DNA of 64,000 nucleotides from Bacillota bacterium (lineage in GTDB: Bacteria; Bacillota; Bacilli; Paenibacillales; NBRC-103111). Numbering within the stretch: position 1 is the first letter of the stretch; every line of letters begins with the position of its first letter. This document shows, piece after piece, positions 15,964-24,981 of the stretch. The translations under genes and the position numbers were made by a program. The notes beneath the pieces were generated by a model. That model was not told the DNA's origin. It searched no databases and saw nothing but the letters and a program-made list of their open reading frames with translations. The stretch is from positions 248,001 to 312,000 of the forward strand of contig JAEWIS010000038.1 of assembly GCA_023386955.1 (NCBI GenBank). Direction: 5' to 3'.

Positions 15964-16661
15964 GATCGTTTCACCCTTTCCACGAAAATCCGGATCTTAT
16001 CCGGGTCCTTCACACCATCAGTCTCCACACCGCTGGACACATCCACGCCGTCGGGACCATAATCCGCCAACAGCTGTTCCACATTATCTCCATGAAGCCC
16101 TCCGGCAATAATCAGCCTGTGCCCCGCCTTGCGGGCCCAATCACGGACAGGGGGAATCGCCTGCCACGGGAACGTCCTGCCGCTGCCTCCACCTATAACG
16201 GGATCGAAGGTATCCAGCAGAAACGCATCTGAATAAGGCACATAGGGCTCCAGTGTCTCCGTCAATCGGGCAACCGTAACCTCGGTCAGATCACCCACTC
16301 CGCCTTCCCCTGACTCCGGTAAACTGGCTGCCTTAAAGATTCCTACACCGAAGCGTTCCTTAACCTCTTGGCAAAATAAAGGCGTTTCCTGTCCATGCAA
16401 TTGTACAATGTCCAGAGGCGCCTCCGCCAGCACAGCCTCCAATTCCTCCAGGGTGGGATTAACGAACACTCCCGCCGCCAGAAAGCCCCCCTGCTCCTGG
16501 AAGCCCTCCTCCCGGAGCAGCCGGATCAGACGGCCCGCTTCCTCCGGGCTGACCTGCCTTTTGCTTTTGGCGAAAACAAAGCCGATATGATCCACCGGGA
16601 GCCCCTTCATGGCCAAGAGCGTTTCCGGCATGCGGATGCCGCAAATTTTCACTGTTGGCAT
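15960..16661 (-). CDS. trpF: Phosphoribosylanthranilate isomerase
   Basis: Isomerises phosphoribosylanthranilate to CdRP. Motifs are VKICGIR with the catalytic Cys, VQLHGQE, the Asp-bearing [15 protein letters not shown] and AGGLHGDNV. At 233 residues it is somewhat longer than usual; the extra residues lie between the VQLHGQE and LLDTFD strands (about residues 120-150). I chose the ATG at 16661 because AGAGGTGA lies 8 nt upstream; the overlapping GTG at 16673 has no ribosome site. Confidence 0.93.
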   Translation of the reverse strand: MPTVKICGIRMPETLLAMKGLPVDHIGFVFAKSKRQVSPEEAGRLIRLLREEGFQEQGGFLAAGVFVNPTLEELEAVLAEAPLDIVQLHGQETPLFCQEVKERFGVGIFKAASLPESGEGGVGDLTEVTVARLTETLEPYVPYSDAFLLDTFDPVIGGGSGRTFPWQAIPPVRDWARKAGHRLIIAGGLHGDNVEQLLADYGPDGVDVSSGVETDGVKDPDKIRIFVERVKRS

Positions 16662-16669
16662 AAGCGGCT

Positions 16670-17470
16670 TCACCTCTTACCTTCCACGACAGGACCTAAG
16701 AGATCAATAACCGCCTGCCCTACATCCGGCTGGCGCATGAAATGCTCTCCAATCAGCACAGCCTTGGCTCCCACACTCTGCAAGTAGCTGATTTCCTCAG
16801 GCCGTCCAATGCCGCTTTCGCTGACGACAGGAACTTCCTTGGGAACATACCGGATCAGCTCCTCTGTTGTGCGGATATCTGTCACGAAGGTATGCAGATT
16901 CCGGTTATTGATACCGATAAGCGGTACACCCAGCTCTAGGGAACGCTCCAATTCGGACCGGTCATGCACCTCTACCAAAGCATCCAGACCAATGTCCCGG
17001 GCAATGGTGAGCAGTTCCTTCATCTCTTGGGGCTTCAGGATGGCGGCAATCAGGAGCACCGCATCCGCTCCCAGCAGCCGGGCTTCATAGACCTGGCGGT
17101 AATCGATGGTAAAATCCTTGCGCAGCAGCGGCAGCGCTACTGCTTCGCGGACGGCGCGCAGATAATCGTTACTGCCCTGGAAATAATCCTTGTCTGTCAA
17201 CACGGAGATGCAATCGGCTCCGGCATCACGATAGGCCTTTGCCAGGCGCACAGGGTGAAAGTCCTCCCGGATGAGACCCTTGGAGGGGGATGCCTTCTTC
17301 ACTTCAGCGATCAGCCCCATCGGCCTATTGCTGTTCCTGCCCGCTTTATCCGCAAACCCGAGGCAAGGAGCCATTCCGGCGATCTGTGCTTCCGCCTTGG
17401 ACAAGGAAAAGACCGACTTCAACTGCTCTACTTCCTGCTTTTTGGTGGAGACAATCCGATCAAGAAACAT
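16670..17470 (-). CDS. trpC: Indole-3-glycerol phosphate synthase
   Basis: TIM-barrel enzyme of 266 residues that closes the indole ring. Motifs are AEVKKASPSKG (catalytic Lys), SVLTDKDYFQGS, LLRKDFTID and VSESGIG. It overlaps trpD by 11 nt, and its ribosome site (GGGGAG) lies inside the end of trpD. The gene is separate from trpF, as in Bacillus. Confidence 0.97.
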   Translation of the reverse strand: MFLDRIVSTKKQEVEQLKSVFSLSKAEAQIAGMAPCLGFADKAGRNSNRPMGLIAEVKKASPSKGLIREDFHPVRLAKAYRDAGADCISVLTDKDYFQGSNDYLRAVREAVALPLLRKDFTIDYRQVYEARLLGADAVLLIAAILKPQEMKELLTIARDIGLDALVEVHDRSELERSLELGVPLIGINNRNLHTFVTDIRTTEELIRYVPKEVPVVSESGIGRPEEISYLQSVGAKAVLIGEHFMRQPDVGQAVIDLLGPVVEGKR

Positions 17471-18497
17471 GGCTCAGCTCCCCGGTATATTGTATAAGCT
17501 CTTGCAGCTTCTGGTAAGCACGTCCCGAATCGATGGCAGCGGCAGAGAGCTTGACTCCCTCCTGGAGGGTGGTGCAGCGTTCGGACACATAGAAGCAGGC
17601 TCCCGCATTGGCCAGCACCACATCCCGGTAGGCTCCCCGTTCGCCGCGGAGCACGGACAGGATGATGTCCGCATTGGTTGACGCGTCTCCGCCGGCAATG
17701 GCCTCGATGCCCGATGCCCGAAGCCCCAGATCATCCGGCGTCAGCTCGAAAGTGGATACCTCCCCGTTTTTCAGCTCGGTGATCCGTGTCGGTGCGGAAA
17801 TACTGATTTCGTCCAGCCCGTCCCGGCTGGCTACCACCATTCCCCTCTTCAGCCCCAGCTCCTTCAGCACATTGGCCATCAGCTCGGTTTTTTCCAGATC
17901 GAATACACCCAGCAGCTGGCGGTCCGCCGATGCCGGATTGGTCAAGGGACCCAGCAGATTGAATACAGTACGGATACCGATCTCCTTGCGGGGTACGGCG
18001 GCATGCTTCATCGACTGATGGAATACCTGGGCAAACATGAAGCAAATCCCCAGTTTATCCAGACAGCGGGCAGCTCCCGCGTCATCCAATGCGATATTCA
18101 CGCCCAACGCTTCCAGCACATCCGCACTGCCGCTTTTGCTGGAGGCCGCCCGGTTCCCGTGCTTCGCTACGCGGATGCCTCCAGCAGCCGCCACCAGCGC
18201 CGATGCGGTGGAGATGTTGAAGGTATGCGCGCCGTCCCCGCCGGTTCCGCAGGTATCCAGCAGATTGGCGCTGTCCGTGGCCACTTTCCGGGCATACCGC
18301 CGCATGGACTGGGCAAAACCGGTGACCTCCTCGATGGTTTCGCCTTTGATCCGCAAGGCCGTCACCAAACTGCCGAATTGCGCCTGGCTGACCTGTCCTT
18401 CCATTATCTGAGCCATCACGGAGGCGGCCTGCTCACGGTTCAAATGCCGGCCCTCCACCAGTTGGGCGATGCCCTGCTGAATAGTAAACGTCTCCAC
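17460..18497 (-). CDS. trpD: Anthranilate phosphoribosyltransferase
   Basis: Transfers phosphoribose from PRPP to anthranilate. The glycine-rich PRPP loop CGTGGDG and the following NIST are visible, as is KHGNRAASSKSGSADVLEALG. The GTG at 18497 (345 residues) has GGGGGA 6 nt upstream and is preferred to the GTG at 18515. It begins 66 bp after trpE. No trpG glutaminase gene is present in the operon; in B. subtilis that subunit comes from the folate operon. Confidence 0.95.
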   Translation of the reverse strand: METFTIQQGIAQLVEGRHLNREQAASVMAQIMEGQVSQAQFGSLVTALRIKGETIEEVTGFAQSMRRYARKVATDSANLLDTCGTGGDGAHTFNISTASALVAAAGGIRVAKHGNRAASSKSGSADVLEALGVNIALDDAGAARCLDKLGICFMFAQVFHQSMKHAAVPRKEIGIRTVFNLLGPLTNPASADRQLLGVFDLEKTELMANVLKELGLKRGMVVASRDGLDEISISAPTRITELKNGEVSTFELTPDDLGLRASGIEAIAGGDASTNADIILSVLRGERGAYRDVVLANAGACFYVSERCTTLQEGVKLSAAAIDSGRAYQKLQELIQYTGELSHVS

Positions 18498-18563
18498 GTT
18501 CAATCCCCCTGTCACGAAATAACCTGGCCCTTAGCCTCTGGCCGGATGTAACCCTCTATGCTT

Positions 18564-20108
18564 TTAGCCTCCGATAAAATAATCCCCATTCACCGTAACC
18601 GCCGGCTCCGCGCCGAACACCGCTTCTGCTGTGCGGATGGCCTTCAACAGCGCCTTGGCCTTGTTTACCGTCTCCTCGTATTCCTTCTCGGGGACGGAAT
18701 CCCAGACAATACCGGCGCCAGCTTGAACGTAGGCTTTGCCGTTTTTGAACACGACTGTGCGGATGGTGATGCAGGTGTCCAGATTACCGGAGAAGCCCAG
18801 GTAGCCGATGGCTCCGGCGTAGCAGCCTCTCGCTTCATTTTCCAGCTCGGCGATAATCTCCATAGCCCTCAGCTTGGGAGCACCGGAGACGGTGCCTGCC
18901 GGCATACAGGACAGGAAAGCGTCGAAGAAATCCTTATCCCGCCGGATCCGTCCGGTCACGTTGGATACGATGTGCATCACGTGGGAGTAACGCTCAATTT
19001 CCATGAAGGTGTTGCATTTGACGGTGCCGAATTCGGAAACCCGGCCCAGATCGTTGCGGCCCAGGTCCACCAGCATCAGATGCTCTGCCCGTTCCTTTTC
19101 GTCAGCGAGGAGGTCCCGTTCCAGCTCTTCGTCCTCCTCGGGCGTTGCACCTCTTGGCCGGGTGCCGGCGATAGGCCGGGTTTCCACCTGCTCATCCTCC
19201 ACCCGCACCAGCAGCTCGGGGGAAGTGCCGACGATCACCTCGTCATCCAGCTTCAGCACGTACATATATGGGGAAGGATTCATCGTCCGCAAAATCCGGT
19301 AGACCTGAAGAGGCTCCACGGCCGTTTCGATTTCGAAGCGCTGGGACAGCACCACCTGAAAAATATCCCCGGCCCGGATATAATCCTTGGCCGCCTCCAC
19401 ATTGGCGATAAATTTATCCTTGGTCACATTGGAGCGGATATCGCCCAGCTCCACATTGTCGGGTATGGGGCGGTGAATCATCCGGTTGGCCGGGACAGGC
19501 CGGGTCAGCTTGGTGATCAGTGCGTCAATTTTGGCGCAGGTTTCGTCGTAGGCCCGGATAATCTGGGCATCCGTCGCCCCCTCCGGAATATGGACATTGG
19601 AGATTACCTTCAGCTGCTGCTTAAAATGGTCAAAGGCGATGACCTGGTCACAGAACATAAAGTGGATATCGTCCATCTCCAGATCATCCAGCTTGTGCTT
19701 GGGCAGCCGTTCATAATATTGCAGGAGATCATAACCGAAAAATCCGACGGCGCCTCCGGTGAACCGGGGCAGATCCGGTATGGATGGACTTCTATACGAC
19801 CGGAGAAGGGATTTCAGGACCTCCACCGGCTTTTGCTCCTCGTAACGGACATGTTCCTTGCCATTTTGGATTTCAGTGATCCCGTTTTTGGCTTTTACCA
19901 GCAGGAACGGATCGGTTCCAATAAAGGAGTAGCGGGCCCACTTGACTCCACCTTCCACACTTTCCAACAGGAACGCACGCTTTTCGTTATAAAATTGCTG
20001 AAACACCCGGATCGGCGTTTCCGTATCGGCCAGTAAATGGCGGACAACGGGAATCAGATTATATTCCCGCGCCAGGCGGATCACCTCTCCGACGTTAGGT
20101 GAGTACAT
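18564..20108 (-). CDS. trpE: Anthranilate synthase component I
   Basis: Makes anthranilate from chorismate with a glutaminase partner. The 514-residue product has the tryptophan feedback-site motif LLES (about residue 54) and the chorismate-binding C-terminal half (GTSPELLVRV, IAGTRPRG, LVDLGRNDLGR, PAGTVSGAPKLRAMEI). The ATG at 20108 is preceded by GGAAAGGAG; the frame continues 11 codons upstream but into the leader repeats. It is the first gene after the trp attenuator. Confidence 0.97.
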   Translation of the reverse strand: MYSPNVGEVIRLAREYNLIPVVRHLLADTETPIRVFQQFYNEKRAFLLESVEGGVKWARYSFIGTDPFLLVKAKNGITEIQNGKEHVRYEEQKPVEVLKSLLRSYRSPSIPDLPRFTGGAVGFFGYDLLQYYERLPKHKLDDLEMDDIHFMFCDQVIAFDHFKQQLKVISNVHIPEGATDAQIIRAYDETCAKIDALITKLTRPVPANRMIHRPIPDNVELGDIRSNVTKDKFIANVEAAKDYIRAGDIFQVVLSQRFEIETAVEPLQVYRILRTMNPSPYMYVLKLDDEVIVGTSPELLVRVEDEQVETRPIAGTRPRGATPEEDEELERDLLADEKERAEHLMLVDLGRNDLGRVSEFGTVKCNTFMEIERYSHVMHIVSNVTGRIRRDKDFFDAFLSCMPAGTVSGAPKLRAMEIIAELENEARGCYAGAIGYLGFSGNLDTCITIRTVVFKNGKAYVQAGAGIVWDSVPEKEYEETVNKAKALLKAIRTAEAVFGAEPAVTVNGDYFIGG

Positions 20109-20133
20109 GGGCACCTTCTCCTTTCCTTTTTTG

Positions 20134-20191
20134 TCCCCCAAAAGTGAAGTTCAGCTCCGTAGCCCACTCCGATTACTTTTGGGGGAGCCCC
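20134..20191 (-). repeat. Palindromic element in the trp leader, copy A
   Basis: A perfect 11-bp stem (CCCCCAAAAGT with ACTTTTGGGGG) encloses about 29 nt, with GGGGCTCCCCC at its upstream edge. It ends about 12 bp before the trpE ribosome site. Copy B follows in the same orientation and differs at only a few positions, nearly all in the loop. Confidence 0.8.
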
Positions 20192-20201
20192 GTCTAACCA
20201 A

Positions 20202-20260
20202 TCCCCCAAAAGTGAAGTTCAGCTCCGTAGCTTATTCCGATTACTTTTGGGGGAGCCCCC
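20202..20260 (-). repeat. Palindromic element in the trp leader, copy B
   Basis: Second copy of the 58-nt element, with stems at 20203-20213 and 20243-20253. It lies just after the attenuator terminator, so both copies are in the transcribed region between attenuator and trpE. A degenerate relative is at 41547-41585. Confidence 0.8.
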
Positions 20261-20272
20261 GAAAAAATATGC

Positions 20273-20302
20273 AAAAAAGCCCCTACTTTGGAAGTAGAGG
20301 CT
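20273..20302 (-). terminator. trp operon attenuator terminator
   Basis: Minus-strand stem AGCCTCTACTT/AAGTAGGGGCT (one G-U pair, loop CCA) followed by six Ts. It lies about 200 nt into the predicted trp leader. Its 5' arm can instead pair with 20435-20451, so it looks like a regulated terminator. Confidence 0.85.
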
Positions 20303-20495
20303 GCCGAGTCGTTATGGAAGAAATGAGTCCAATAGGAAATAAGCACCCTGATTGCGGCTAATGCGGCAAACAAGGAATGCGGCAAGAGACACCGTTACGC
20401 TTCCTGCGTCCCCGGCCTTCTCAGCTCTGCTTCACTCGGCTCAACTCTTCCAACTTGCTCTCTGGCTTGGCATCTACTGCCCTCAACTGACTCTC
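20290..20495 (-). promoter_or_regulatory. trp leader with TRAP-binding triplets and antiterminator
   Basis: At 20420-20447 six triplets GAG-GAG-GAG-AAG-GAG-GAG are spaced by exactly 2 nt, with further GAG, TAG, CAG and AAG triplets upstream to 20495, about 11-13 in all. This is the layout bound by the 11-subunit TRAP ring. The segment 20435-20451 (GGAAG...GCCGAG) can pair with 20290-20308 in a 7+6 bp antiterminator that excludes the terminator. TRAP binding would cover the first strand and let the terminator form when tryptophan is plentiful. The mtrB gene is at 32537-32767. Confidence 0.8.
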
Positions 20496-20509
20496 ATTGC
20501 TTGTTATCC

Positions 20510-20538
20510 ACTATACCCCATGCTCCCGTTCCCGTCAA
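20510..20538 (-). promoter_or_regulatory. trp operon promoter
   Basis: TTGACG at 20538-20533, a 17-nt spacer and TATAGT at 20515-20510 on the minus strand, 10 of 12 consensus bases. Transcription would start near 20503, about 8 nt before the first TRAP triplet. Read-through from aroH is also likely, since no terminator separates the two. Confidence 0.8.
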
Positions 20539-20610
20539 TAGACAATGGATTGCGCCAAGACTTCTTCTAGGCGACCATTATCCATAGGCAATATGCCGCT
20601 TCCACTTAAC

Positions 20611-20976
20611 CTATCCGGCAATATCCGGCCGCAGCACCCTGGCTTCATTCAGATAGACATGACGGATTTCCTTCTGGGCTTTGTCCGTATTCACATGCAC
20701 CATCAGCCGGATGCACTTGGGCAGGCTGGGCTTAACGGGTATTTCCAGAGAGCACATCAGAGGCACCAGCTCCCAGCCCTCCATTTGGCGGATAGCCTTG
20801 GCGGGAAAAGCAGCGGTCAGATCCTCCGTTGTAGTGACAAACACACTACAAATATCCTCCGGTTCCACATGGTTATCCTCCACAATCCGGAGCAGCAGGT
20901 CCGAGGTGGCCTGCAGGATTTCCGGTTCATTATCCAAAGCGACTGTAGTTGCGCCGCGTATGCCGCGTACTGTCAT
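20611..20976 (-). CDS. aroH: Monofunctional chorismate mutase (AroH type)
   Basis: Rearranges chorismate to prephenate. The 121-residue protein matches the B. subtilis AroH trimer fold throughout: RGIRGATTV (with catalytic Arg7), FPAKAIRQMEGWELVPL, MCSLEI (with Glu78) and CIRLMVHVNT (with Arg90), then IRHVYLNEARVLRPDI. It follows aroB by 3 bp. The C terminus is a few residues shorter than in B. subtilis. Confidence 0.96.
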   Translation of the reverse strand: MTVRGIRGATTVALDNEPEILQATSDLLLRIVEDNHVEPEDICSVFVTTTEDLTAAFPAKAIRQMEGWELVPLMCSLEIPVKPSLPKCIRLMVHVNTDKAQKEIRHVYLNEARVLRPDIAG

Positions 20977-20979
20977 GGA

Positions 20980-22080
20980 TTACTCTCCTCCTTTAAGCTC
21001 ATCCACTACGGCACGCACCATATCCGCCGAAACCGAGCTGTCGATCTTAACCCTGCCGATGGCTGTTGGCACAATGTAGACCATATTGCCGTCACGGAAT
21101 TTCTTGTCGTGCTGCATAGCGGACATAATGTCATCCGTGCTGTACGCCGCATCGATCACCACAGGTAATTGGAACTTCTCCATAAGCGCCTTGGTGACAG
21201 TATGAATGTCCTCGGGGTACCCCATCTTAACCGCAAGACGGGCCGCCCCCACCATACCAATGGCTATAGCCTCCCCATGAGTCAGCTCGCCATAACCGGC
21301 TACGGCCTCCAGAGCATGGCCCAGCGTGTGGCCCAGATTCAGGATTGCCCGCAGCCCGTTCTCCTTCTCGTCCTCGGATACTACCTGCGCCTTTACCTTG
21401 CAGCCGAAGTACAGCGCCTCGCCCAACGCTTCCAAATCCAGACTCAGCAGCCTGCCTGCATTTTCATTGCACCAGGAGGTAAAGTCCTCATCCCAAATCA
21501 GGCCATGCTTGACTACCTCCGCCAGACCGGAGCGGACATCCCGCGGGGGCAGGGTCAACAGCAGCTTGGTATCATAAATGACAATCTCCGGCTGATAAAA
21601 AGCCCCGATAACATTCTTAGCCTTGGGATGATTAACGGCAACCTTCCCGCCAACACTGCTGTCATGGGCCAAAATGGTAGTGGGCACTTGCACGAAACGG
21701 ACTCCGCGCATGTAACTGGCCGCTGCGAACCCGCACAAGTCCCCGATAACTCCTCCGCCCAAAGCGATAAACACCGAATTCCGGTCCAGGCCCGTGTCCA
21801 ATGCGGTGCCGATAATGTCCTGAAGTACAGCCAGCGACTTGGTAGCTTCACCCGGCTCCGCGATGTATGTGCCGACCTTGTAGCCGGATTGGCCCAACAG
21901 TCCAACAATCCGGTCCAGGTGCAGCGCCGCTACATTCCGATCTGTCACAATCAAGAGAGAGGTACCCGGCTTGATCCCCCTGTCCGCCAAGAGGCTTCCG
22001 ATGGAAGCCGTCACATCCTCGCCGATATGGATGGGATAGCTGCGCTCTCCCAGGTCCACGTTCAGAATTTTGGTCTCCAT
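20980..22080 (-). CDS. aroB: 3-dehydroquinate synthase
   Basis: NAD- and metal-dependent enzyme that makes 3-dehydroquinate from DAHP. The 366-residue product has EPGEATKSL, the glycine-rich GGGVIGDLCGFAAASYMRG, TTILAHDSSVGGKVAVNHP, and the metal-binding Glu/His region NLGHTLGHALE and HGEAIAIGM. It lies between aroC and aroH with gaps of 3 bp on each side. Confidence 0.97.
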   Translation of the reverse strand: METKILNVDLGERSYPIHIGEDVTASIGSLLADRGIKPGTSLLIVTDRNVAALHLDRIVGLLGQSGYKVGTYIAEPGEATKSLAVLQDIIGTALDTGLDRNSVFIALGGGVIGDLCGFAAASYMRGVRFVQVPTTILAHDSSVGGKVAVNHPKAKNVIGAFYQPEIVIYDTKLLLTLPPRDVRSGLAEVVKHGLIWDEDFTSWCNENAGRLLSLDLEALGEALYFGCKVKAQVVSEDEKENGLRAILNLGHTLGHALEAVAGYGELTHGEAIAIGMVGAARLAVKMGYPEDIHTVTKALMEKFQLPVVIDAAYSTDDIMSAMQHDKKFRDGNMVYIVPTAIGRVKIDSSVSADMVRAVVDELKGGE

Positions 22081-22083
22081 GAC

Positions 22084-23247
22084 TCAGTACTCCTTCACCT
22101 GTTCCAGGTAGCTTGTATAATTGCGGCGAATTTCCTCAATGGAATCCCCGCCGAATTTCTCCATAAACGCCTGAGCCACCACCCATGCCACAACGTTCTC
22201 CATAATAACGCCTGCAGCAGGCACGGCGCAGGTATCGGAGCGTTCGATCTGAGCGGTAAAGACTTCCTTGGTGTCGATGTCTACACTAGGCAGCGCTTTG
22301 TAGAGTGTTGCGATGGGCTTCATAACTCCACGCACCACAATGGGTTCACCTGTGGTCATCCCGCCCTCCAGGCCTCCCGCCCGGTTGGTTCTGCGGTTAA
22401 AGCCTTCTTCCTCCGAATACAGAATCTCGTCATGGAGCTTGGAGCCTTTGGTGGACGCGGCTTCGAACCCGATACCAAACTCCACACCCTTGAAGGCCTG
22501 GATGGATACAACCGCCTGGGCAATACGGCCATCCAGCTTCCGGTCCCATTGCACATGGCTTCCGAGGCCTACAGGCACACCCTCTATGATCACTTCCACA
22601 ATCCCACCCAGGGTATCCCCCTCGGACTTGGCTTGGTCGATGGCGGCCATCATTCTGGCTTCCGCTCCTTTATCCGTCACGCGGACCGGAGATTCCTCCG
22701 TCAGCCGGATCAGTTCATCTAACGGCAGCTCCTGGCGTACTGCCTCCACCTCGCCGATACGGATCACCTGGCCGGCCACCTTGATGCCGAATTCCGCAAG
22801 GAAGGCCCGGGCAATGGCCCCAACTGCAACTCTTACAGTCGTTTCGCGGGCGCTGGAGCGTTCGAGAATATTGCGCAAGTCTCGCTGGTTATATTTCAAT
22901 CCGCCGTTCAGATCCGCATGTCCGGGACGCGGGCGGTTCACCCGGCGTTTGCCTTCGTTCTCCTCTTCCACCGGCTCCACACTCATCACCTTGGTCCAGT
23001 GGGCCCAATCCTTGTTTTCCACCACAAGGGCAACCGGAGCTCCGGTGGTTTTGCCATGGCGGACACCGCCGACAATGTTCACCGTGTCCTTCTCAATCTG
23101 CATCCGCAGACCCCGGCCGTATCCCTTTTGCCTGCGAGCCAGCTGGTTATTAATCTCCTCCGCCAATACGTTCATATTGCTGGGGAGGCCTTCGATAATC
23201 GCCGTCAACTGCGGTCCGTGGGTTTCGCCTGCCGTCAAATATCTCAT
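22084..23247 (-). CDS. aroC: Chorismate synthase
   Basis: FMN-dependent last enzyme of the shikimate pathway (called aroF in B. subtilis). The three signatures are present: [14 protein letters not shown] at the N terminus, [13 protein letters not shown] and [18 protein letters not shown]. The ATG at 23247 has AGAGGAGA 7 nt upstream and gives 387 residues; the frame opens two codons earlier at a TTG. It is the first gene of the aroC-aroB-aroH-trp supraoperon and has its own strong promoter. Confidence 0.97.
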   Translation of the reverse strand: MRYLTAGETHGPQLTAIIEGLPSNMNVLAEEINNQLARRQKGYGRGLRMQIEKDTVNIVGGVRHGKTTGAPVALVVENKDWAHWTKVMSVEPVEEENEGKRRVNRPRPGHADLNGGLKYNQRDLRNILERSSARETTVRVAVGAIARAFLAEFGIKVAGQVIRIGEVEAVRQELPLDELIRLTEESPVRVTDKGAEARMMAAIDQAKSEGDTLGGIVEVIIEGVPVGLGSHVQWDRKLDGRIAQAVVSIQAFKGVEFGIGFEAASTKGSKLHDEILYSEEEGFNRRTNRAGGLEGGMTTGEPIVVRGVMKPIATLYKALPSVDIDTKEVFTAQIERSDTCAVPAAGVIMENVVAWVVAQAFMEKFGGDSIEEIRRNYTSYLEQVKEY

Positions 23248-23338
23248 GAGCAATTCTCCTCTATTTTCTGTATCGCTTTAAAGCGTGTCATCAAATCCGC
23301 ATTTTACTTTAGCGCTTTTATGCACTAACTTATGGGTT

Positions 23339-23367
23339 ATTATAGTACAGATCCGCCGGTTTGACAA
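23339..23367 (-). promoter_or_regulatory. Promoter of the aroC-aroB-aroH(-trp) supraoperon
   Basis: TTGTCA at 23367-23362, a 17-nt spacer and TATAAT at 23344-23339 on the minus strand, 11 of 12 sigma-A consensus bases. The leader to aroC would be about 85 nt. Confidence 0.8.
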
Positions 23368-23469
23368 TCCCTTGCTCCACTTCATGTTTGCTGGGAGGAG
23401 CTTTGGAGGTTATCTAGGCATTGAAGGTATGAATCTCCGGAGGTGGCGGATACCCTCGCACTCAGGTGG

Positions 23470-23990
23470 ACCAGGCTAACGGCGGCCACAGCCCTTATTT
23501 CGGCCACATCGCACCTTTGGAAATTCTAACGGCGGCCAGCGCCGCTATCTGTCTCATTTCGCCCCTTAAACAGGCTAAATCCCACTAATAGCGGCACTCA
23601 CTTCCGTTAGATTTTTAATCTGCCGATTTGTAGGCAAATAGCGGCTCTGGTTTCCGTTAGAATCAGCCGTAGCGGCTGCCAGTCATCTCTGTCGGTCATC
23701 GACGATGACACGGCAGCAGGCCACAGGCCGCAGTCAAGCCATTATCACAATCGATCACCGCTGCTCCCGCCAATATGAAGCAGCACCCGTCCGCCGCTAA
23801 CGGAACTAAGAAACCTTTAGCGAGCAAAAACAGGCTGTTTGCTATTTTTACGGAACTCAGCGTTCCTTAGAGTCGTTTTCAGCAGCATACTACGTTGTTT
23901 ACCGCCTCTAAGGGTCGGAGAGTTCCGTTACCCGGCGACAATGTGACTTTTTCCCGTTTAAGGTCGGCTGAGTTCCGTTAAAAAAGGAAC
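23470..23990. repeat. Intergenic region rich in TAACGG/CCGTTA repeats
   Basis: This stretch holds no convincing gene. It contains repeated short blocks: CTAACGGCGGCC at 23476 and 23527, TAGCGGC...TTCCGTTAGA at 23586 and 23642, GCTAACGGAACTAAG at 23796, and GAGTTCCGTTA at 23920 and 23970. Direct and inverted copies alternate about every 50 bp. It may be a degenerate mobile or recombinogenic repeat array. Confidence 0.55.
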
Positions 23991-24066
23991 CTGCTTCTCC
24001 ACCAGACTAATTAACATGATATTTCACAAGCACTCACCGGATTCGGCCCTTTAATCAAGTACACCC

Positions 24067-24894
24067 TCATATGCTGCTCTCCAATAATACTTCTAACAGA
24101 TGAACCCGCTTATGTACTGTGGTAACACCATTCAATAATGGACCAACAACACGATACAAGGTGACCTGCAGCATACAACAATCAAATATTTCTTCATTCA
24201 TTACTTCCGAATATACTTTTGCCCAGGTGTGAAGTGAAGCTGCAGATTCCTCCTGCCATAATACATTCCAGTATAAAAATTGACAGAGCCCATACATCTC
24301 GGGGGCAATTTGTGGAGTGAAATCGATTATGGACGTAACCATATTCCCACGCATCAGAAAGTTATCTGCACCTAAATCACCGTGAATGAGCTGCTTGGGC
24401 AACGTTGTGATCAAATCCCTCATCCTGGATAACCTTGCTGTTGCTTCTGCAATAGAAGGAGAAACCGAGAAAATTCCGGTATCCGGTAATTTATCCAAAA
24501 GGAACTCCAATGATTGAGCATCGTCCCAAGCATTCTGTCTTTCCAATTTAACATCGTTAATCGGAAAGCTTCGCAATGCTTCAAAATATTTTTTTATATA
24601 TTTAATTGCCTGTTTAGTTTGTACTTCGGAAAAAACCTTACAAGTGTCCCCAGTTATCCATTCATATAGAACTAACCGATTACTACGGGCTATAATATGG
24701 CTTTGTTTAAGCCCGGAGGACTCTAATAACGGCAATACCTTCTCGTACAAATCCAAAAAATCCTGCCGTTCTCCCACTTTGGCAATGTAACGTCCCTTTT
24801 GGGTTTGAACGATAGAGGTAGCTCCGCTTCCGCATTCAGTAGGGATAATGATCAGCACCTCTTCACCCAACTGCCTCTCCACCCATCCACGCAT
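24067..24894 (-). CDS. Aminoglycoside phosphotransferase-like kinase
   Basis: The 275-residue protein has the protein-kinase-like fold of the APH/choline kinase family: the catalytic loop HGDLGADNFL (about residues 187-196) and the metal-binding IDFTP (about 207-211), with an N-terminal lobe lysine in GRYIAKVG. The substrate cannot be assigned; the family includes aminoglycoside, macrolide and small-alcohol kinases. The gene is clearly more AT-rich than its neighbours and flanked by a repeat-rich region, which suggests acquisition. The ATG at 24894 follows GGAGGGG by 6 nt. Confidence 0.82.
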   Translation of the reverse strand: MRGWVERQLGEEVLIIIPTECGSGATSIVQTQKGRYIAKVGERQDFLDLYEKVLPLLESSGLKQSHIIARSNRLVLYEWITGDTCKVFSEVQTKQAIKYIKKYFEALRSFPINDVKLERQNAWDDAQSLEFLLDKLPDTGIFSVSPSIAEATARLSRMRDLITTLPKQLIHGDLGADNFLMRGNMVTSIIDFTPQIAPEMYGLCQFLYWNVLWQEESAASLHTWAKVYSEVMNEEIFDCCMLQVTLYRVVGPLLNGVTTVHKRVHLLEVLLESSI

Positions 24895-24928
24895 TCCACT
24901 CCCCTCCTCCATCCTCCCCCACAAAGAC

Positions 24929-24965
24929 AAAAAACCGGCTGCAAGGAATCGATCCCTGCAGCCGG
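24929..24965 (-). terminator. Terminator of the small 57-residue gene
   Basis: A 9-bp perfect outer stem (CCGGCTGCA/TGCAGCCGG) with inner pairing is followed on the minus strand by six Ts. Confidence 0.85.
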
Positions 24966-24981
24966 GTCTTTATACGCCGCG

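Noticed and set aside
23361..23400. Plus-strand TTGACA as a promoter
   Set aside because: No acceptable -10 element lies at 16-18 nt, and it is the antisense face of the aroC -35 region.
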